Positions 27,156 through 36,611 of a stretch of 64,000 nt of DNA are shown piece by piece. Within the stretch, counting starts at the first letter, position 1, and each line of letters begins with the position of its first letter. The stretch spans positions 124,001 through 188,000 of the forward strand of contig CALMED010000002.1 in assembly GCA_937862815.1 (NCBI GenBank), given 5' to 3'. Source of the stretch: an uncultured Chitinophagaceae bacterium. GTDB taxonomy: Bacteria > Bacteroidota > Bacteroidia > Chitinophagales > Chitinophagaceae. The notes beneath the pieces were generated by a model. That model was not told where the DNA came from. It ran no database searches and saw nothing but the letters and a program-made list of their open reading frames with translations. Made by a program: the position numbers and the translations under genes.

Positions 27156-28319
27156 TTACTCGGTACGTACCAGCTGGTTGTCGTACACACTCTGGTAACC
27201 TTCGCTGATCAGTTGCATGCCGGGTTGCAGACCGGCTTTGATCTCTACTTTGTCGTTGTAGGACTCGCCCAGTACCACCGCTTTCTTCACAGCCACCAAC
27301 CGTCCGCGGCTGTCTTTTTCCACGGCGTATACGTATTTGCCTTTGTCATCGGTTTGTACCAGGTTTACGGGGATTACCATGGCGTTGGGGGCGCTGTAAT
27401 CACGGATGCGCACAGCGGCGATGGAATTGGGCCGCACCGAACCGCCGGGGATGGTTGCTTCGATGGTAAACGTACGTGTTGAGGGATTGATCAGCTGGGA
27501 GGAGCGCTTCACGGCCGACAGAAAGGTTTTATTGAGGTCGGGCAGGTGCACAACCACCTGGCTGCCTTCTTTCACCCGGCCGGCGTAGTTCTCGGGTACA
27601 TCCACCTGCGCTTTCAGGCTGGCATTGTTAACAATGCGGATCTGCGGACCTGCCTGGTTGGCGCCCACGAACAACTCGCCCACCTTTACGTTCACCACGT
27701 CGGCTATGCCGCTTACCGGCGCATACACGGTGTACAGTTTGATCTGCTCGCTGGCGGTGGCCATGGAGCGCTCCAGGGCTTCCACCTGCGAACGGGCCTG
27801 CAGGAGCTGCACTTCGGAGCCAATCTGCTGTTCCCAAAGATTCTGCGTGCGCTGGTACAGTTCACGGGCCAGGGCCAGCTGGGTTTCGGTGATCCGGATC
27901 TGCTGACGCAGCACTTTATCGTCGAGCTTGAGAAGCAACTGTCCCTTTTGGACATACTGTCCTTCTTTTACAGCAATATCAGTTACCACCCCTCCCTGTC
28001 CATTGGGGGGCGCTACATAGGAAATCTGGTCTGATTCAATGCGGCCCTGCAGGTCGATGTAATGAGCGAAGTCTTCCACGCCCACCGGCGCCACGGCTAT
28101 AAGTTTGGCTGCAGCTTCCTTGTTAAACGACGTATCTTGTTCTGCAATTGCTTTTTCCAGTTGCAGGATTTTCGATGCCAGGTCCACCTGCTGTTTCTGC
28201 AGTTTCTCCAGCTGTGTTTTCTTGTCGGCCAGCGCGGCGTTTTTTTCTTTACGGCTTTCGGTACAGGACGCTGCCAGCAGTACCAGCAGCAGGCCTGTGT
28301 AGGTGAAGAGTGTGCGCAT
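27156..28319 (-). CDS. RND efflux periplasmic adaptor (membrane fusion protein), lipoprotein
   Basis: A 387-residue adaptor linking the pump to the outer-membrane channel. It has a lipoprotein signal with lipobox AASC near residue 19, then an N-terminal coiled coil rich in K, Q and E (about residues 20-65), unusual in preceding the barrel-sandwich part. The biotinyl-lipoyl halves flank a hairpin (about 115-190: VKEGQYVQKGQLLLKLDD, then YAPVSGIADVVNVKVGE). Beta-barrel and membrane-proximal domains follow. An alternative ATG at 28331 adds four residues. It lies between tolC and the pump in a tight operon. Confidence 0.9.
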   Translation of the reverse strand: MRTLFTYTGLLLVLLAASCTESRKEKNAALADKKTQLEKLQKQQVDLASKILQLEKAIAEQDTSFNKEAAAKLIAVAPVGVEDFAHYIDLQGRIESDQISYVAPPNGQGGVVTDIAVKEGQYVQKGQLLLKLDDKVLRQQIRITETQLALARELYQRTQNLWEQQIGSEVQLLQARSQVEALERSMATASEQIKLYTVYAPVSGIADVVNVKVGELFVGANQAGPQIRIVNNASLKAQVDVPENYAGRVKEGSQVVVHLPDLNKTFLSAVKRSSQLINPSTRTFTIEATIPGGSVRPNSIAAVRIRDYSAPNAMVIPVNLVQTDDKGKYVYAVEKDSRGRLVAVKKAVVLGESYNDKVEIKAGLQPGMQLISEGYQSVYDNQLVRTE

Positions 28320-28343
28320 ATCTGATTGCATTAAATGTGTGTG

Positions 28344-29765
28344 TTATAATGTTCCGGTGGCACGCTTCCAGGCCAGCTGCGCCTGCACGGCGTTGTAGAG
28401 GCTGCGCAGGTAGTTGCTCTGGGCGGTTTGCCATTCGTTTTCCGCGTTAATTACTTCAAAGCTGGTACCCAACCCGGCTTCGAAGCGTTTTTTCGAGAAG
28501 TTGAAAACGCTTTCGGCCAGTTCCATGTTTTTTTCGTTGGCATCCAGTTCCAGGACGGCGTTGCGGTAGCTGATCCGGGCCTGCTCCAGCTGGAAGTCAA
28601 TGAGCATCTTCGTTTGCAGCAGGTTGTTATCCACCTGCTCAATTTTCAGGTGCGCCTGTTTTACCCGCTGCAGGCGTGCCGTGCCGGAAAAAATGGGCAC
28701 CTGCAGGCTCACGCCCAGGATGCTTGATGGAAACCACTGGAATTGCGACCCGGAGTTGAAAAAGTTGAACTCCTGGCGGAAGGCGCTGCGGTTGTAGTTC
28801 CAGAATGTTGCAACGGTGGGGTATTTCTGCAACTGATACCGCTTGAGGTCGTATTCCTGCAGGCGCTTGGCACTTAGCAGGAGACGTATTTCGCTGCGGT
28901 TTTCGTAGTTGAAGCCTTTTGTGTCGGGCAGTTGTTGTTTGATCACTTCGGGAGTGAGCCGGTCGGTAAGCACCAGCGAATCGGCCTGCGGAAGACCCGT
29001 GGCCAGCTTGAGCGATGCATAGGCCAGCGCAAGGCTGTTGTTCAGCTGGGCCTGTGTAGAGCGGATGTTGTTGCGGGCCACCAGCGTGCGGTCCACATCC
29101 AGTTTTTCGGAAAAACCGTTACGGTACATCTGCTGCAGGTCAAGGTACAGCTTCTCCAGCCGCTGCACCCCGGTGTTGATGAGCTCCAGTTGCTGCTCGG
29201 TCACCAGGATGAGGTAGTACGCATTCAGCACGTTTTCCTTCGCCTTGTCTTCGGCCACGGTGATGTTTTTATCGGAGAAGTTGAGTACTTCCTTGCGGGC
29301 CAGGATGCCGGCAAACACTTCCGGCTGAAAGAGCAGCCACTGTACCGAAAAGCCTGCCTGGGCGGTCCACGGAACCCCAAACTGGGCCGGGATGATGCGG
29401 GGATCGGTCTGCGGCACCTGGATCAGCTGCCCGGTCTGCGAGTTCTGCACTTTTTCGTCCGAAAGCACCCCGTATACCTGCGGTGTGATAAAGTCGGGGA
29501 GGGGTGTTACCGGGATGTCGAGAAACCGGTTCATCTGCACATTGCCGCTGATCTGCGGGTAGGCGGCCCCCACAATTTCCTTGTTGCGGGCCACGGCAAT
29601 GGAGTAGTCGAGCCGCAGGTTCTTCAGCTCGGGCAGGTTCTGCAGGGCCTTTTGTACGGCTTCCCGGGCCGACAGGCGGTGCACTGCCTGCTGCGCCGGG
29701 ATGGCCGAACCAATCCCCAGGAGGACAAGGAGCAGCAGCAGACTTCGTACAGCGTTGTTTTTCAT
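28344..29765 (-). CDS. TolC-family outer membrane efflux protein
   Basis: A 473-residue outer-membrane channel with a signal peptide (residues 1-24, ending PAQQ). Two OEP repeats with long helical stretches follow (about 35-245 and 255-470), including LSAREAVQKALQNLPELKNL at the start and a repeated leucine-, glutamine- and asparagine-rich helix pattern at the end. It begins 8 bp after the TetR gene and ends 24 bp before the adaptor start, so the four genes form one transcript. It would provide the exit duct for the RND pump. Confidence 0.92.
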   Translation of the reverse strand: MKNNAVRSLLLLLVLLGIGSAIPAQQAVHRLSAREAVQKALQNLPELKNLRLDYSIAVARNKEIVGAAYPQISGNVQMNRFLDIPVTPLPDFITPQVYGVLSDEKVQNSQTGQLIQVPQTDPRIIPAQFGVPWTAQAGFSVQWLLFQPEVFAGILARKEVLNFSDKNITVAEDKAKENVLNAYYLILVTEQQLELINTGVQRLEKLYLDLQQMYRNGFSEKLDVDRTLVARNNIRSTQAQLNNSLALAYASLKLATGLPQADSLVLTDRLTPEVIKQQLPDTKGFNYENRSEIRLLLSAKRLQEYDLKRYQLQKYPTVATFWNYNRSAFRQEFNFFNSGSQFQWFPSSILGVSLQVPIFSGTARLQRVKQAHLKIEQVDNNLLQTKMLIDFQLEQARISYRNAVLELDANEKNMELAESVFNFSKKRFEAGLGTSFEVINAENEWQTAQSNYLRSLYNAVQAQLAWKRATGTL

Positions 29766-29773
29766 ACGTGTTT

Positions 29774-30382
29774 TTATTTTTGTTGTTGCTTGTATTTAAT
29801 GATCAGTTTGTGTCCTTTCAACGTGGCCAATCCGTACAGGAAATGTTCGGCCAGCTCGTTGGATAATTCGGCCAGGTTGTAGCGGCCGGGCGGAAAAAGC
29901 GTAAGGTTGAAGGGCAGCATGGTGGACTCGAGACGGTATTTGCTGATCACATCCACGTTCAGTTCCGGCCGGTAAAGCCCCTCCCGGATACCCCGGTTGA
30001 TGTTGTCGCGGATGATGCCCAGCAGGAAATCGTTTTTCATGTGCTGGAAGCGCTGAAACACGCGGGGGTGATACTTTTCCATGTCGTAAACCACCACCGG
30101 GTTCATCTGCGAAAACTGCTCGTTTACCTGTTCCATGGTGAGGAACACTTCCTCCACCGCGTCGCGGGACCGGGTGGCGCAGGACCGGCAGTCGTGATGC
30201 ATGCGCTGTTCTTCCAGCTGCATCACCGCGTCCACCAACTCTTCCTTGTCGGCAAACAGCTGGTAAATGGTTTTCTTGCTCATGCCCAGCAACCCGGCAA
30301 TGTCGTCCATCGAAACCGAGCGGATGCCCAGCCGCATGAACTGTTCGGTGGCTTTTTGCAGTATACGTTCTTTTGTTTCCAT
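29774..30382 (-). CDS. TetR-family repressor of the RND efflux operon
   Basis: A 202-residue regulator. The N-terminal helix-turn-helix (about residues 5-50) has FMRLGIRSVSMDDIAGLLG and SKKTIYQLFADKEELVD, as in TetR/AcrR proteins. The ligand-binding C-terminal domain (60-195) is not recognisable in detail but has the pair CRSC near residue 66. I chose ATG 30382, which starts directly before the helix-turn-helix. It is the first gene of its own target operon. Its promoter is overlapped by an inverted repeat at 30408-30433, which fits autorepression. Confidence 0.9.
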   Translation of the reverse strand: METKERILQKATEQFMRLGIRSVSMDDIAGLLGMSKKTIYQLFADKEELVDAVMQLEEQRMHHDCRSCATRSRDAVEEVFLTMEQVNEQFSQMNPVVVYDMEKYHPRVFQRFQHMKNDFLLGIIRDNINRGIREGLYRPELNVDVISKYRLESTMLPFNLTLFPPGRYNLAELSNELAEHFLYGLATLKGHKLIIKYKQQQK

Positions 30383-30397
30383 GTGCTTTCGGGGGCG

Positions 30398-30433
30398 TAA
30401 AACTACAGAAACTTTTATCGTTGCCAAAGTTTC
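30398..30433 (-). promoter_or_regulatory. TetR/RND operon promoter with overlapping operator
   Basis: On the minus strand, TTTG (30425-30428), a 19-bp spacer, then TAGTTTTA (30398-30405) match the Bacteroidota promoter. The perfect inverted repeat GAAACTTT-N10-AAAGTTTC (30408-30433) overlaps the -33 element and spacer, a typical repressor operator. Confidence 0.6.
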
Positions 30434-30520
30434 CGTCAAAAAAATCTCCCTCCTTTATAATAAATTAACACAACCCCGGGCTGCCGGATTACCGTAGTTT
30501 TGCCCGTAAACCCGCGATTC

Positions 30521-31126
30521 ATGGCCCCTCCTTTGTATAAAAAGCTGATCCAGTACTTTCTGCAGGGTTTGCTGGTGATGGCTCCTTTTGTGATAACGGC
30601 GTATGCCATCTTCTGGGTGGTGACCAGCATAGATGAGTTGCTGCCCATCTTCACCTTCACCGATGAAGGAGGCCGGGTGAAAGTGCGCAACTTCGGGCTG
30701 GGCTTTATCCTGATCATCGGGTTCATCACCCTGGTGGGTTACCTCAGCGCCTTTTTCATCCAGTCGCGGATTTTTAACCTCTTCGATCACTGGCTGGAAA
30801 AAGCGCCGGGTATTAAATTCATTTACACCACGGTTAAGGAATTTTTCGAGGCCTTTGCCGGTGAAAAGAAGAAATTCAACAAGCCGGTACTGGCCAATAT
30901 TGACGATAACGACGTATGGCGCGTGGGCTTCCTCACCCGGGAACAGATGGACGATTTCGGGCTGGAAGAATATGTGGCCGTGTACATTCCCATGAGTTAT
31001 TCCATTGCCGGCAATGTGTACCTCATCCCGTCTCACCGCATCAAAAAGCTCGACTCCCACGTAACCCCGTCCGAGGCCATGAAGTTTGCCATCAGCGGCG
31101 GCGTTACCAAGGTGGAGGATGAATAA
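30521..31126 (+). CDS. DUF502 family membrane protein
   Basis: A 201-residue protein with two hydrophobic segments (about residues 12-34 and 60-82), then a cytosolic domain containing the DUF502 pattern PGIKFIYTTVKEFFEAF near residue 102 and PMSYSIAGNVYLIPS near 160. Function is unknown across the family. The ATG at 30521 lies 18 bp after a TAGTTTTG -7 element (30495-30502). It is divergent from the efflux operon and followed by the zinc phospholipase/nuclease gene after 63 bp. Confidence 0.88.
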   Translation: MAPPLYKKLIQYFLQGLLVMAPFVITAYAIFWVVTSIDELLPIFTFTDEGGRVKVRNFGLGFILIIGFITLVGYLSAFFIQSRIFNLFDHWLEKAPGIKFIYTTVKEFFEAFAGEKKKFNKPVLANIDDNDVWRVGFLTREQMDDFGLEEYVAVYIPMSYSIAGNVYLIPSHRIKKLDSHVTPSEAMKFAISGGVTKVEDE

Positions 31127-31189
31127 ATTGTTAAAGGCAGCTGTTGTACCGAACCGCCTCCCTAATTTTACAAACCGATTTTGTTGCGT

Positions 31190-32155
31190 ATGAAGCGTTT
31201 GCTTTTTCTGATACCACTTCTGCTCCTTGCCCAGGCCTGCTTTTGCTGGGGCTTCTACGGCCACCGTAAAATCAACTACCTGGCAGTGTTTCTCCTGCCT
31301 CCCGAAATGCTGTCGTTTTTCAAAGAGAACATTGAGTTCCTGAGCGAACACGCGGTGGATCCCGACAAACGTCGCTATGCCATCCCCGAGGAAGGCCCCC
31401 GCCATTATATAGACATTGATTATTACGGGAAATATCCTTTTCCGGAATTACCCCGCAATTACGACAGCGCCGTAGCTAAATTCAGTGCAGACACCGTTAA
31501 TAAATACGGGATTGTACCCTGGTGGGTACAGACCATGCTGGCCCGGCTTACCAGCGCCTTCCGGGATAAAAACCAGGCCCGGATCCTTAAACTCAGCGCC
31601 GAAATAGGGCACTATATTTCCGATGCCCATGTTCCCCTGCATGCCACGCACAACCACAACGGGCAGTACACCGGGCAAAACGGCATTCACGGTTTCTGGG
31701 AAAGCCGGGTGCCGGAACTGCTGGCCGACCGCCAGTTCGATTTCTGGATCGGTAAGGCCGCCTACATCAAAAACCCGGGCGAGTACATCTGGGCACGGGT
31801 GCTGGAAAGCGCTACTGCAGCCGATACGGTACTGTTATTTGAACGCGAACTGACCCGGGCCTTTCCCAGCGATCTCAAGTATTCCTACGAAAACCGCAAT
31901 GGCACCACCATCCGCCAGTACTCTACTGCCTTCACCGTTGCTTACAACGATAAGCTCACTGGTATGGTGGAACGCCGCATGCGCCAGAGCGTACATGCCA
32001 CGGCCAGTTTCTGGTACACCGCCTGGGTGAATGCCGGGCAGCCCGACCTCAAAAATCTCAGCAACAAATCCTTCAGCGCCGACGAACTCAAAGAGTTTGA
32101 GCAGCTGGATGAGCAGTGGAAAAAAGGGAAAGTGTACGGGAAAGATTGCAATTGA
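31190..32155 (+). CDS. secreted zinc-dependent phospholipase C / S1-P1 nuclease-like protein
   Basis: A 321-residue secreted protein. A signal peptide (about residues 1-19) precedes Trp-Gly-Phe-Tyr-Gly-His; in this superfamily the mature N-terminal Trp and later His/Asp residues bind three zinc ions. Further ligands are visible in HYIDIDYYGKYP near 65, GHYISDAHVPLHATH near 140 and NGIHGFWESRVPEL near 165. Length and motifs fit the Bacteroidota branch usually annotated as zinc-dependent phospholipase C; nuclease activity cannot be excluded. It ends 6 bp before the convergent phosphatase gene. Confidence 0.82.
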   Translation: MKRLLFLIPLLLLAQACFCWGFYGHRKINYLAVFLLPPEMLSFFKENIEFLSEHAVDPDKRRYAIPEEGPRHYIDIDYYGKYPFPELPRNYDSAVAKFSADTVNKYGIVPWWVQTMLARLTSAFRDKNQARILKLSAEIGHYISDAHVPLHATHNHNGQYTGQNGIHGFWESRVPELLADRQFDFWIGKAAYIKNPGEYIWARVLESATAADTVLLFERELTRAFPSDLKYSYENRNGTTIRQYSTAFTVAYNDKLTGMVERRMRQSVHATASFWYTAWVNAGQPDLKNLSNKSFSADELKEFEQLDEQWKKGKVYGKDCN

Positions 32156-32160
32156 ACCGG

Positions 32161-32808
32161 TCAGGCCGTTCCGGCCACCAGCGAAAACACATACAAACAT
32201 TCCAGCGCAATCTGGTTACTGCGCTCCAGGTATTTTTCATCCTGCAGCGGTGTTCCGTCATAGGCTTTCGGATCGTGGTAGGTTGTGCCGATGCGCAGAT
32301 CACAGCCGGGAATAAAAGGGCAATTTTCATCAGCATCCGAACAGGTCATAATGGCTGCAAATCCCGCCCGGGGATTGCCGGCATCGTTGTACAGTTTCGA
32401 AAAACAGTTCGTGAACCCTTCTTCCCCGAACTGCACCCGGTACACGGGGTTGGATCCTGTGGTGGTGGCTGCCACCTGCAAACCTGCACGCTGCAGGGCC
32501 GCCATGGCATTTGCATGAAATGCCGTTGCCTCCGTACCACCGGAGAACGTATGTACGTTGCCAATGCCATAGTAAGCGGCCGCTACAGCACTCCAGACCT
32601 GACCCAGGTGGCTGCGCCGCGAGTTGTGGGTGCACACATACACCAGTTGTACAAGTTGTTCCTGCCGGATTTTTTCCCGGATATACACAGCGAGTTGTTG
32701 CAGTAATAAGCGCCGTTCCGGCGCTATTTCAGAAAAATTTCCTGCAAGGGTTTCACAGCGTTGGTGCAGCGCGGGAAAAAGCCGGGCCGGTGAATCATTT
32801 GTTTTCAT
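32161..32808 (-). CDS. low-molecular-weight phosphatase / arsenate reductase-like protein
   Basis: A 215-residue cytoplasmic protein. After a helical N-terminus of about 60 residues comes the CX5R phosphate loop VCTHNSRRSHLGQ near residue 64, as in low-molecular-weight tyrosine phosphatases and ArsC-type arsenate reductases. Additional cysteines (CFSKL, MTCSDAD, CPFIPGC) occupy positions that in ArsC relatives serve as a redox relay, so arsenate reduction is as plausible as phosphatase activity. No arsenic genes are nearby. Start at 32808; the promoter is shared divergently with serC (129-bp gap). Confidence 0.75.
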   Translation of the reverse strand: MKTNDSPARLFPALHQRCETLAGNFSEIAPERRLLLQQLAVYIREKIRQEQLVQLVYVCTHNSRRSHLGQVWSAVAAAYYGIGNVHTFSGGTEATAFHANAMAALQRAGLQVAATTTGSNPVYRVQFGEEGFTNCFSKLYNDAGNPRAGFAAIMTCSDADENCPFIPGCDLRIGTTYHDPKAYDGTPLQDEKYLERSNQIALECLYVFSLVAGTA

Positions 32809-32937
32809 TCACAGCAAAACTAACCCAAACAGCTGAGGCATTACATGAACTTTTTATGAACAGGACGGTGTTTTCAGATGCAAACAGGCTGGCGTTGCCT
32901 GTTACGGCATTCCCTCAAATCATCTAATTTCGCCTCT

Positions 32938-34008
32938 ATGGTACATAATTTTAATGCAGGTCCGGGTATTCTGCCGCCCGCAGTGCTGCGCCAGGCTGCG
33001 GAAGCCGTACTGGATTTTAACGGAAGAGGATTGTCGTTACTCGAAATCGGTCACCGTACAGCTCCCTTCGTGGCCGTGATGGATGAAGCCCGTGCACTGG
33101 TGAAAGAGCTGATGCAGCTGGACGACCGGCACCACGTACTCTTCCTGCATGGCGGCGCTTCCACCCAGTTTATGCAGGTACCCATGAACCTGCTGGATGA
33201 GCAGGGGCTGGCCGCCTACACCGAAACGGGCACCTGGAGCAACAAAGCCATCCGGGAAGGCCGTCTCTTCGGGCATGTGGAGATTGCCGGTTCCGCCAAA
33301 GACAGCGGCTATACCACCATCCCCCGCCACCTGGAATTCAGTCCCACCGCTTCCTACCTCCACCTCACCACCAACGAAACCATTTCCGGTACCCAGTGGC
33401 AGCACCTGCCCTACGATGCCGGCGTGCCCCTGGTGGCCGATATGAGCAGCGACATCCTGAGCCGGGTGCTCGACTTCAACCGCTTTGACCTGATCTACGC
33501 CGGGGCGCAGAAAAACATGGGTGCGGCCGGTGTGAACCTGGTGGTGGTAAACGAAGATATTCTCGGCCGGGTACGCCGGACCATCCCCACCATGATGGAC
33601 TACCGCAACCACATCAAAGAGGGCAGTATGCTCAATACACCGCCTGTTTTTGCCGTGTACGTGGTGCTGCTCACCCTCCGCTGGCTGAAAGAGCAGGGCG
33701 GTGTGGCGGCACTGGAAGATCGCAACCGCGAAAAATCCGATCTCCTGTATGCAACCCTCGCTTCCATTCCGTTCTTCCGGCTCCCGGTGGCGGAAGCCGA
33801 CCGCAGCCGGATGAACGTGGTGTTTACCCTGCCCGATCCGACGCTGGAAGCGGAATTTCTCGAAATCTGCAAGGCAAACCAGCTCTACGGTGTAAAAGGA
33901 CACCGCAGTGTGGGAGGCTTCCGGGTAAGCCTCTATAACGCCCTGCCGCTCAGCAGTGTACAGGTGCTGGTGGATATCCTGCACGACTTTGCCCGCACCC
34001 GGGGCTGA
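32938..34008 (+). CDS. serC: phosphoserine aminotransferase
   Basis: A 356-residue PLP enzyme that turns 3-phosphohydroxypyruvate into phosphoserine in serine synthesis. It starts HNFNAGPGILPPAVL, has FLHGGASTQF near residue 68 and the PLP lysine in YAGAQKNMGAAG near residue 190, and ends with KGHRSVGGFRVSLYNA. I chose ATG 32938, 5 bp after a TAATTTCG -7-like element; the longer frame has no conserved residues. The usual partner serA is not visible; DUF1015 follows after 71 bp, a frequent Bacteroidota arrangement. Confidence 0.95.
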   Translation: MVHNFNAGPGILPPAVLRQAAEAVLDFNGRGLSLLEIGHRTAPFVAVMDEARALVKELMQLDDRHHVLFLHGGASTQFMQVPMNLLDEQGLAAYTETGTWSNKAIREGRLFGHVEIAGSAKDSGYTTIPRHLEFSPTASYLHLTTNETISGTQWQHLPYDAGVPLVADMSSDILSRVLDFNRFDLIYAGAQKNMGAAGVNLVVVNEDILGRVRRTIPTMMDYRNHIKEGSMLNTPPVFAVYVVLLTLRWLKEQGGVAALEDRNREKSDLLYATLASIPFFRLPVAEADRSRMNVVFTLPDPTLEAEFLEICKANQLYGVKGHRSVGGFRVSLYNALPLSSVQVLVDILHDFARTRG

Positions 34009-34079
34009 GAAGTGCCGGTGCATCTCCCCCGATTTTTCCTTTTCTTTGCAGCGGTTAGCAAGTACGTAAGCAAAACAGT

Positions 34080-35324
34080 ATGGCCATTATCGTTCCATTT
34101 GAGGCACTGCGTCCTGCGGCGCAGTATGCCAGGCAGGTTGCATCAAGACCTTATGATGTTCTCAACACCCGGGAAGCCAAGCAGGAAGCACAGGGCAACC
34201 CCTATTCTTTTTTACACATCACCAAGCCCGAAATAGATCTGCCGGAAGGCACCGATCCTTATGCGGAAGAAGTGTACCTGAAGGCCAGGGAAAACCTGCA
34301 GGCTTTTGTACAGCGCAATGTACTGTTCCGCGAAAGCAAGGCCTGTTATTACATCTACCAGCTGGTGATGAACGGACGCAGCCAGACCGGCCTCGTATGC
34401 GCCAGCAGTGTAAAGGATTATGAGAACGATGTGATCAAAAAGCACGAATTCACCCGGCCGGAAAAAGAGAACGACCGCATTCAGCACATCCGCATCAGCG
34501 GGGCGCAGACGGGTAATGTGTTCCTGGCTTATCGCGATGTGGCCGAACTGAATGAACTGGTGGCCCGGTGGAAAGCAGAAAAAAACCCGATCTACGACTT
34601 TACGGCCGACGACGGCGTACAGCATACCATCTGGATTGTGAACGACGATGCCAGCATCAAATCCATCACCGCCCTGTTCAAAAAACAGGTGCCGCATACC
34701 TATATCGCCGACGGGCACCACCGCGCCGCTTCCGCTGCCAGGGTAAAAACCACCCTGGGCAAGTTGGCTCCCCGTGGCGCCGGCTATTTTCTCACTACGC
34801 TCTTTCCGGCCAGCGAACTGCAGATACTCGACTACAACCGCCTGGTACAGGACCTGCACGGGTTAACACCAGCCGGGCTCCTGCAAAAGCTGGAAGAAGA
34901 TTTTACGGTGGAGGAAGCAGGGGAGATGCCGGTACGCCCGGAACAGCCCCATGTGTTTGGTATGTTTCTGGACGGACGTTGGTACCGCCTCACCGCTCGT
35001 GAGGGGCACTTTGACGCCCACGATCCCATCGGCGTACTCGATGTGAGCATCCTCTCCCGGCTGGTGCTGGAGAAACACCTCGGCATCCACGACCAGCGCA
35101 CAGATAAGCGCATTGATTTTGTGGGCGGCATCCGCGGACTGGGCGAACTCCAGCAGCGGGTGGAAAGCGGCGAGATGGCTGTGGCCTTCAGCCTCTACCC
35201 GGTAAGCATGGAACAACTCTTTGCCATTGCCGACAGCGGACAGGTGATGCCCCCCAAAAGCACCTGGTTTGAACCCAAGCTCCGCGACGGTCTGCTGACC
35301 CACCTCATTGCAGATCCCTCCTGA
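34080..35324 (+). CDS. DUF1015 family protein
   Basis: A 414-residue cytoplasmic protein with the DUF1015 pattern: an N-terminal PFEALRPAAQYARQVASRPYDV, then YADGHHRAASAARV near residue 213 and a late KRIDFVGGIRGLGEL near residue 344. Function is unsettled; in many Bacteroidota the gene lies beside serC/serA, hinting at a link to serine or phosphohydroxypyruvate metabolism. It follows serC on the same strand after 71 bp. The normal family length supports the start at 34080. Confidence 0.88.
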   Translation: MAIIVPFEALRPAAQYARQVASRPYDVLNTREAKQEAQGNPYSFLHITKPEIDLPEGTDPYAEEVYLKARENLQAFVQRNVLFRESKACYYIYQLVMNGRSQTGLVCASSVKDYENDVIKKHEFTRPEKENDRIQHIRISGAQTGNVFLAYRDVAELNELVARWKAEKNPIYDFTADDGVQHTIWIVNDDASIKSITALFKKQVPHTYIADGHHRAASAARVKTTLGKLAPRGAGYFLTTLFPASELQILDYNRLVQDLHGLTPAGLLQKLEEDFTVEEAGEMPVRPEQPHVFGMFLDGRWYRLTAREGHFDAHDPIGVLDVSILSRLVLEKHLGIHDQRTDKRIDFVGGIRGLGELQQRVESGEMAVAFSLYPVSMEQLFAIADSGQVMPPKSTWFEPKLRDGLLTHLIADPS

Positions 35325-35403
35325 CAGGAAAGCGGGTTAAAAAAATGCAAACTGCGGAACCCGCCGGCCGTACCGCCGGCTTTTGACCTACTTTTGCACA
35401 CGT

Positions 35404-36414
35404 ATGAAACAAGTGATGCCCGTGCTGGCGTTCCTGTTTGCGGCCCTGCTGTCCCAGGCCCAGGAACCCGATGCCCCCCAATTGTACGAAACCGCCCGCC
35501 AGTTTATGCGCACCGGCGACTGGAGCAATGCCGTGCTGCTGCTCAACAAAGCCCTGGCCCGCGACCCCGGTAACGCTGTTTACCAGAAAGAACTGGCCCT
35601 GACGTATTACTACCAGCGCGATTTTGCCAAAGCCAAGGAAACCATCCGCCCGCTGATTGACCGCGAGGATGCCGATGTGCAGGTGTTTCAGATTGCCGGT
35701 AATATCTACAAGGCCCTGGAAGAACTGAAGGAGTGCGACCGGATGTACAAAAAAGGGTTGAAAAAACATCCCGCCAGCGGTCCCCTCTATGCCGAGTACG
35801 GCGAACTCCTGTGGATGCAGAAAGACAACAACTGCATCCTGCAATGGGAGCAGGGCATTCAGAACGACCCCAACTTTGCCGGCAATTATTATTTTGCCGC
35901 CCGGTTTCATTATTTCACGGCCGATAAGATCTGGCCGTTGCTCTACGGCGAAATCTTCGTGAACATGGAGAGCTACACCAGCCGCACGGCCGAAATGAAA
36001 ACCCTCCTGCTGGAAGCGTATAAAAAGTTATACACCCCCGATCCCAAGGGCAAACCCGCCCGTACCCGCAACGAATTCACCGAAGCGGTGCAGGCTGTGC
36101 TGAACCAGAACAATGCCGTCGTACAGTCCGGAATCACCACCGACAACCTGGTGATGCTGCGCACCCGGTTTATTCTCGACTGGCAAAAGGAATATGCCGC
36201 CCGGTTTCCCTTCCGCCTTTTTGAGCACCAGCGCCAGCTGCTGCAGGAAGGCCTCTTTGATGCCTACAACCAATGGATTTTTGAAGCGGCCGGTAACCTG
36301 GCGGGGTATGAAAACTGGACCCGGCTCAATGCCGCCCAGTACAACGAGTTTACCCGCTTCCAGAAGTCAAAGCTCTTCAAAATGCCCCCCGGACAGCATT
36401 ACCGCAACAACTGA
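35404..36414 (+). CDS. secreted TPR-repeat protein
   Basis: A 336-residue protein with a signal peptide (residues 1-19, cleavage after SQA). Tetratricopeptide repeats cover at least residues 25-160, for example LYETARQFMRTGDWSNAVLLL. The C-terminal half has no recognised domain. It probably serves as a periplasmic scaffold. The -7 element TACTTTTG at 35389-35396 lies only 7 bp before the ATG at 35404, so the message may be leaderless. The start seven codons upstream in the same frame lies within that promoter and is unlikely. Confidence 0.8.
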   Translation: MKQVMPVLAFLFAALLSQAQEPDAPQLYETARQFMRTGDWSNAVLLLNKALARDPGNAVYQKELALTYYYQRDFAKAKETIRPLIDREDADVQVFQIAGNIYKALEELKECDRMYKKGLKKHPASGPLYAEYGELLWMQKDNNCILQWEQGIQNDPNFAGNYYFAARFHYFTADKIWPLLYGEIFVNMESYTSRTAEMKTLLLEAYKKLYTPDPKGKPARTRNEFTEAVQAVLNQNNAVVQSGITTDNLVMLRTRFILDWQKEYAARFPFRLFEHQRQLLQEGLFDAYNQWIFEAAGNLAGYENWTRLNAAQYNEFTRFQKSKLFKMPPGQHYRNN

Positions 36415-36420
36415 TTCTGA

Positions 36421-36465
36421 ACAACACAGAGGCCGGAGCGCACAGTGTAACACGCGGAGGTTGCA
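36421..36465. repeat. degenerate CACAGAG-type repeat
   Basis: The stretch reads AACACAGAGGCC then GGAGCGCACAG and AACACGCGGAGG, in the style of the arms around the GxxExxY gene and at 17.1-17.2 kb. Weak, judged by eye. Confidence 0.3.
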
Positions 36466-36611
36466 TGCGGAGCGGTTGCTGTTTTTTTACAGCCCGTAAT
36501 TTTTTCCGGGAAGGCGGCCGGCAGCAGGGATTTTTCTTATCTTTCTTTTTCGAGCCGGCCAGGCTGTAAGGCCTCCGGCCATTGATTGTTTACATTCAAA
36601 CTACTTGCTGT

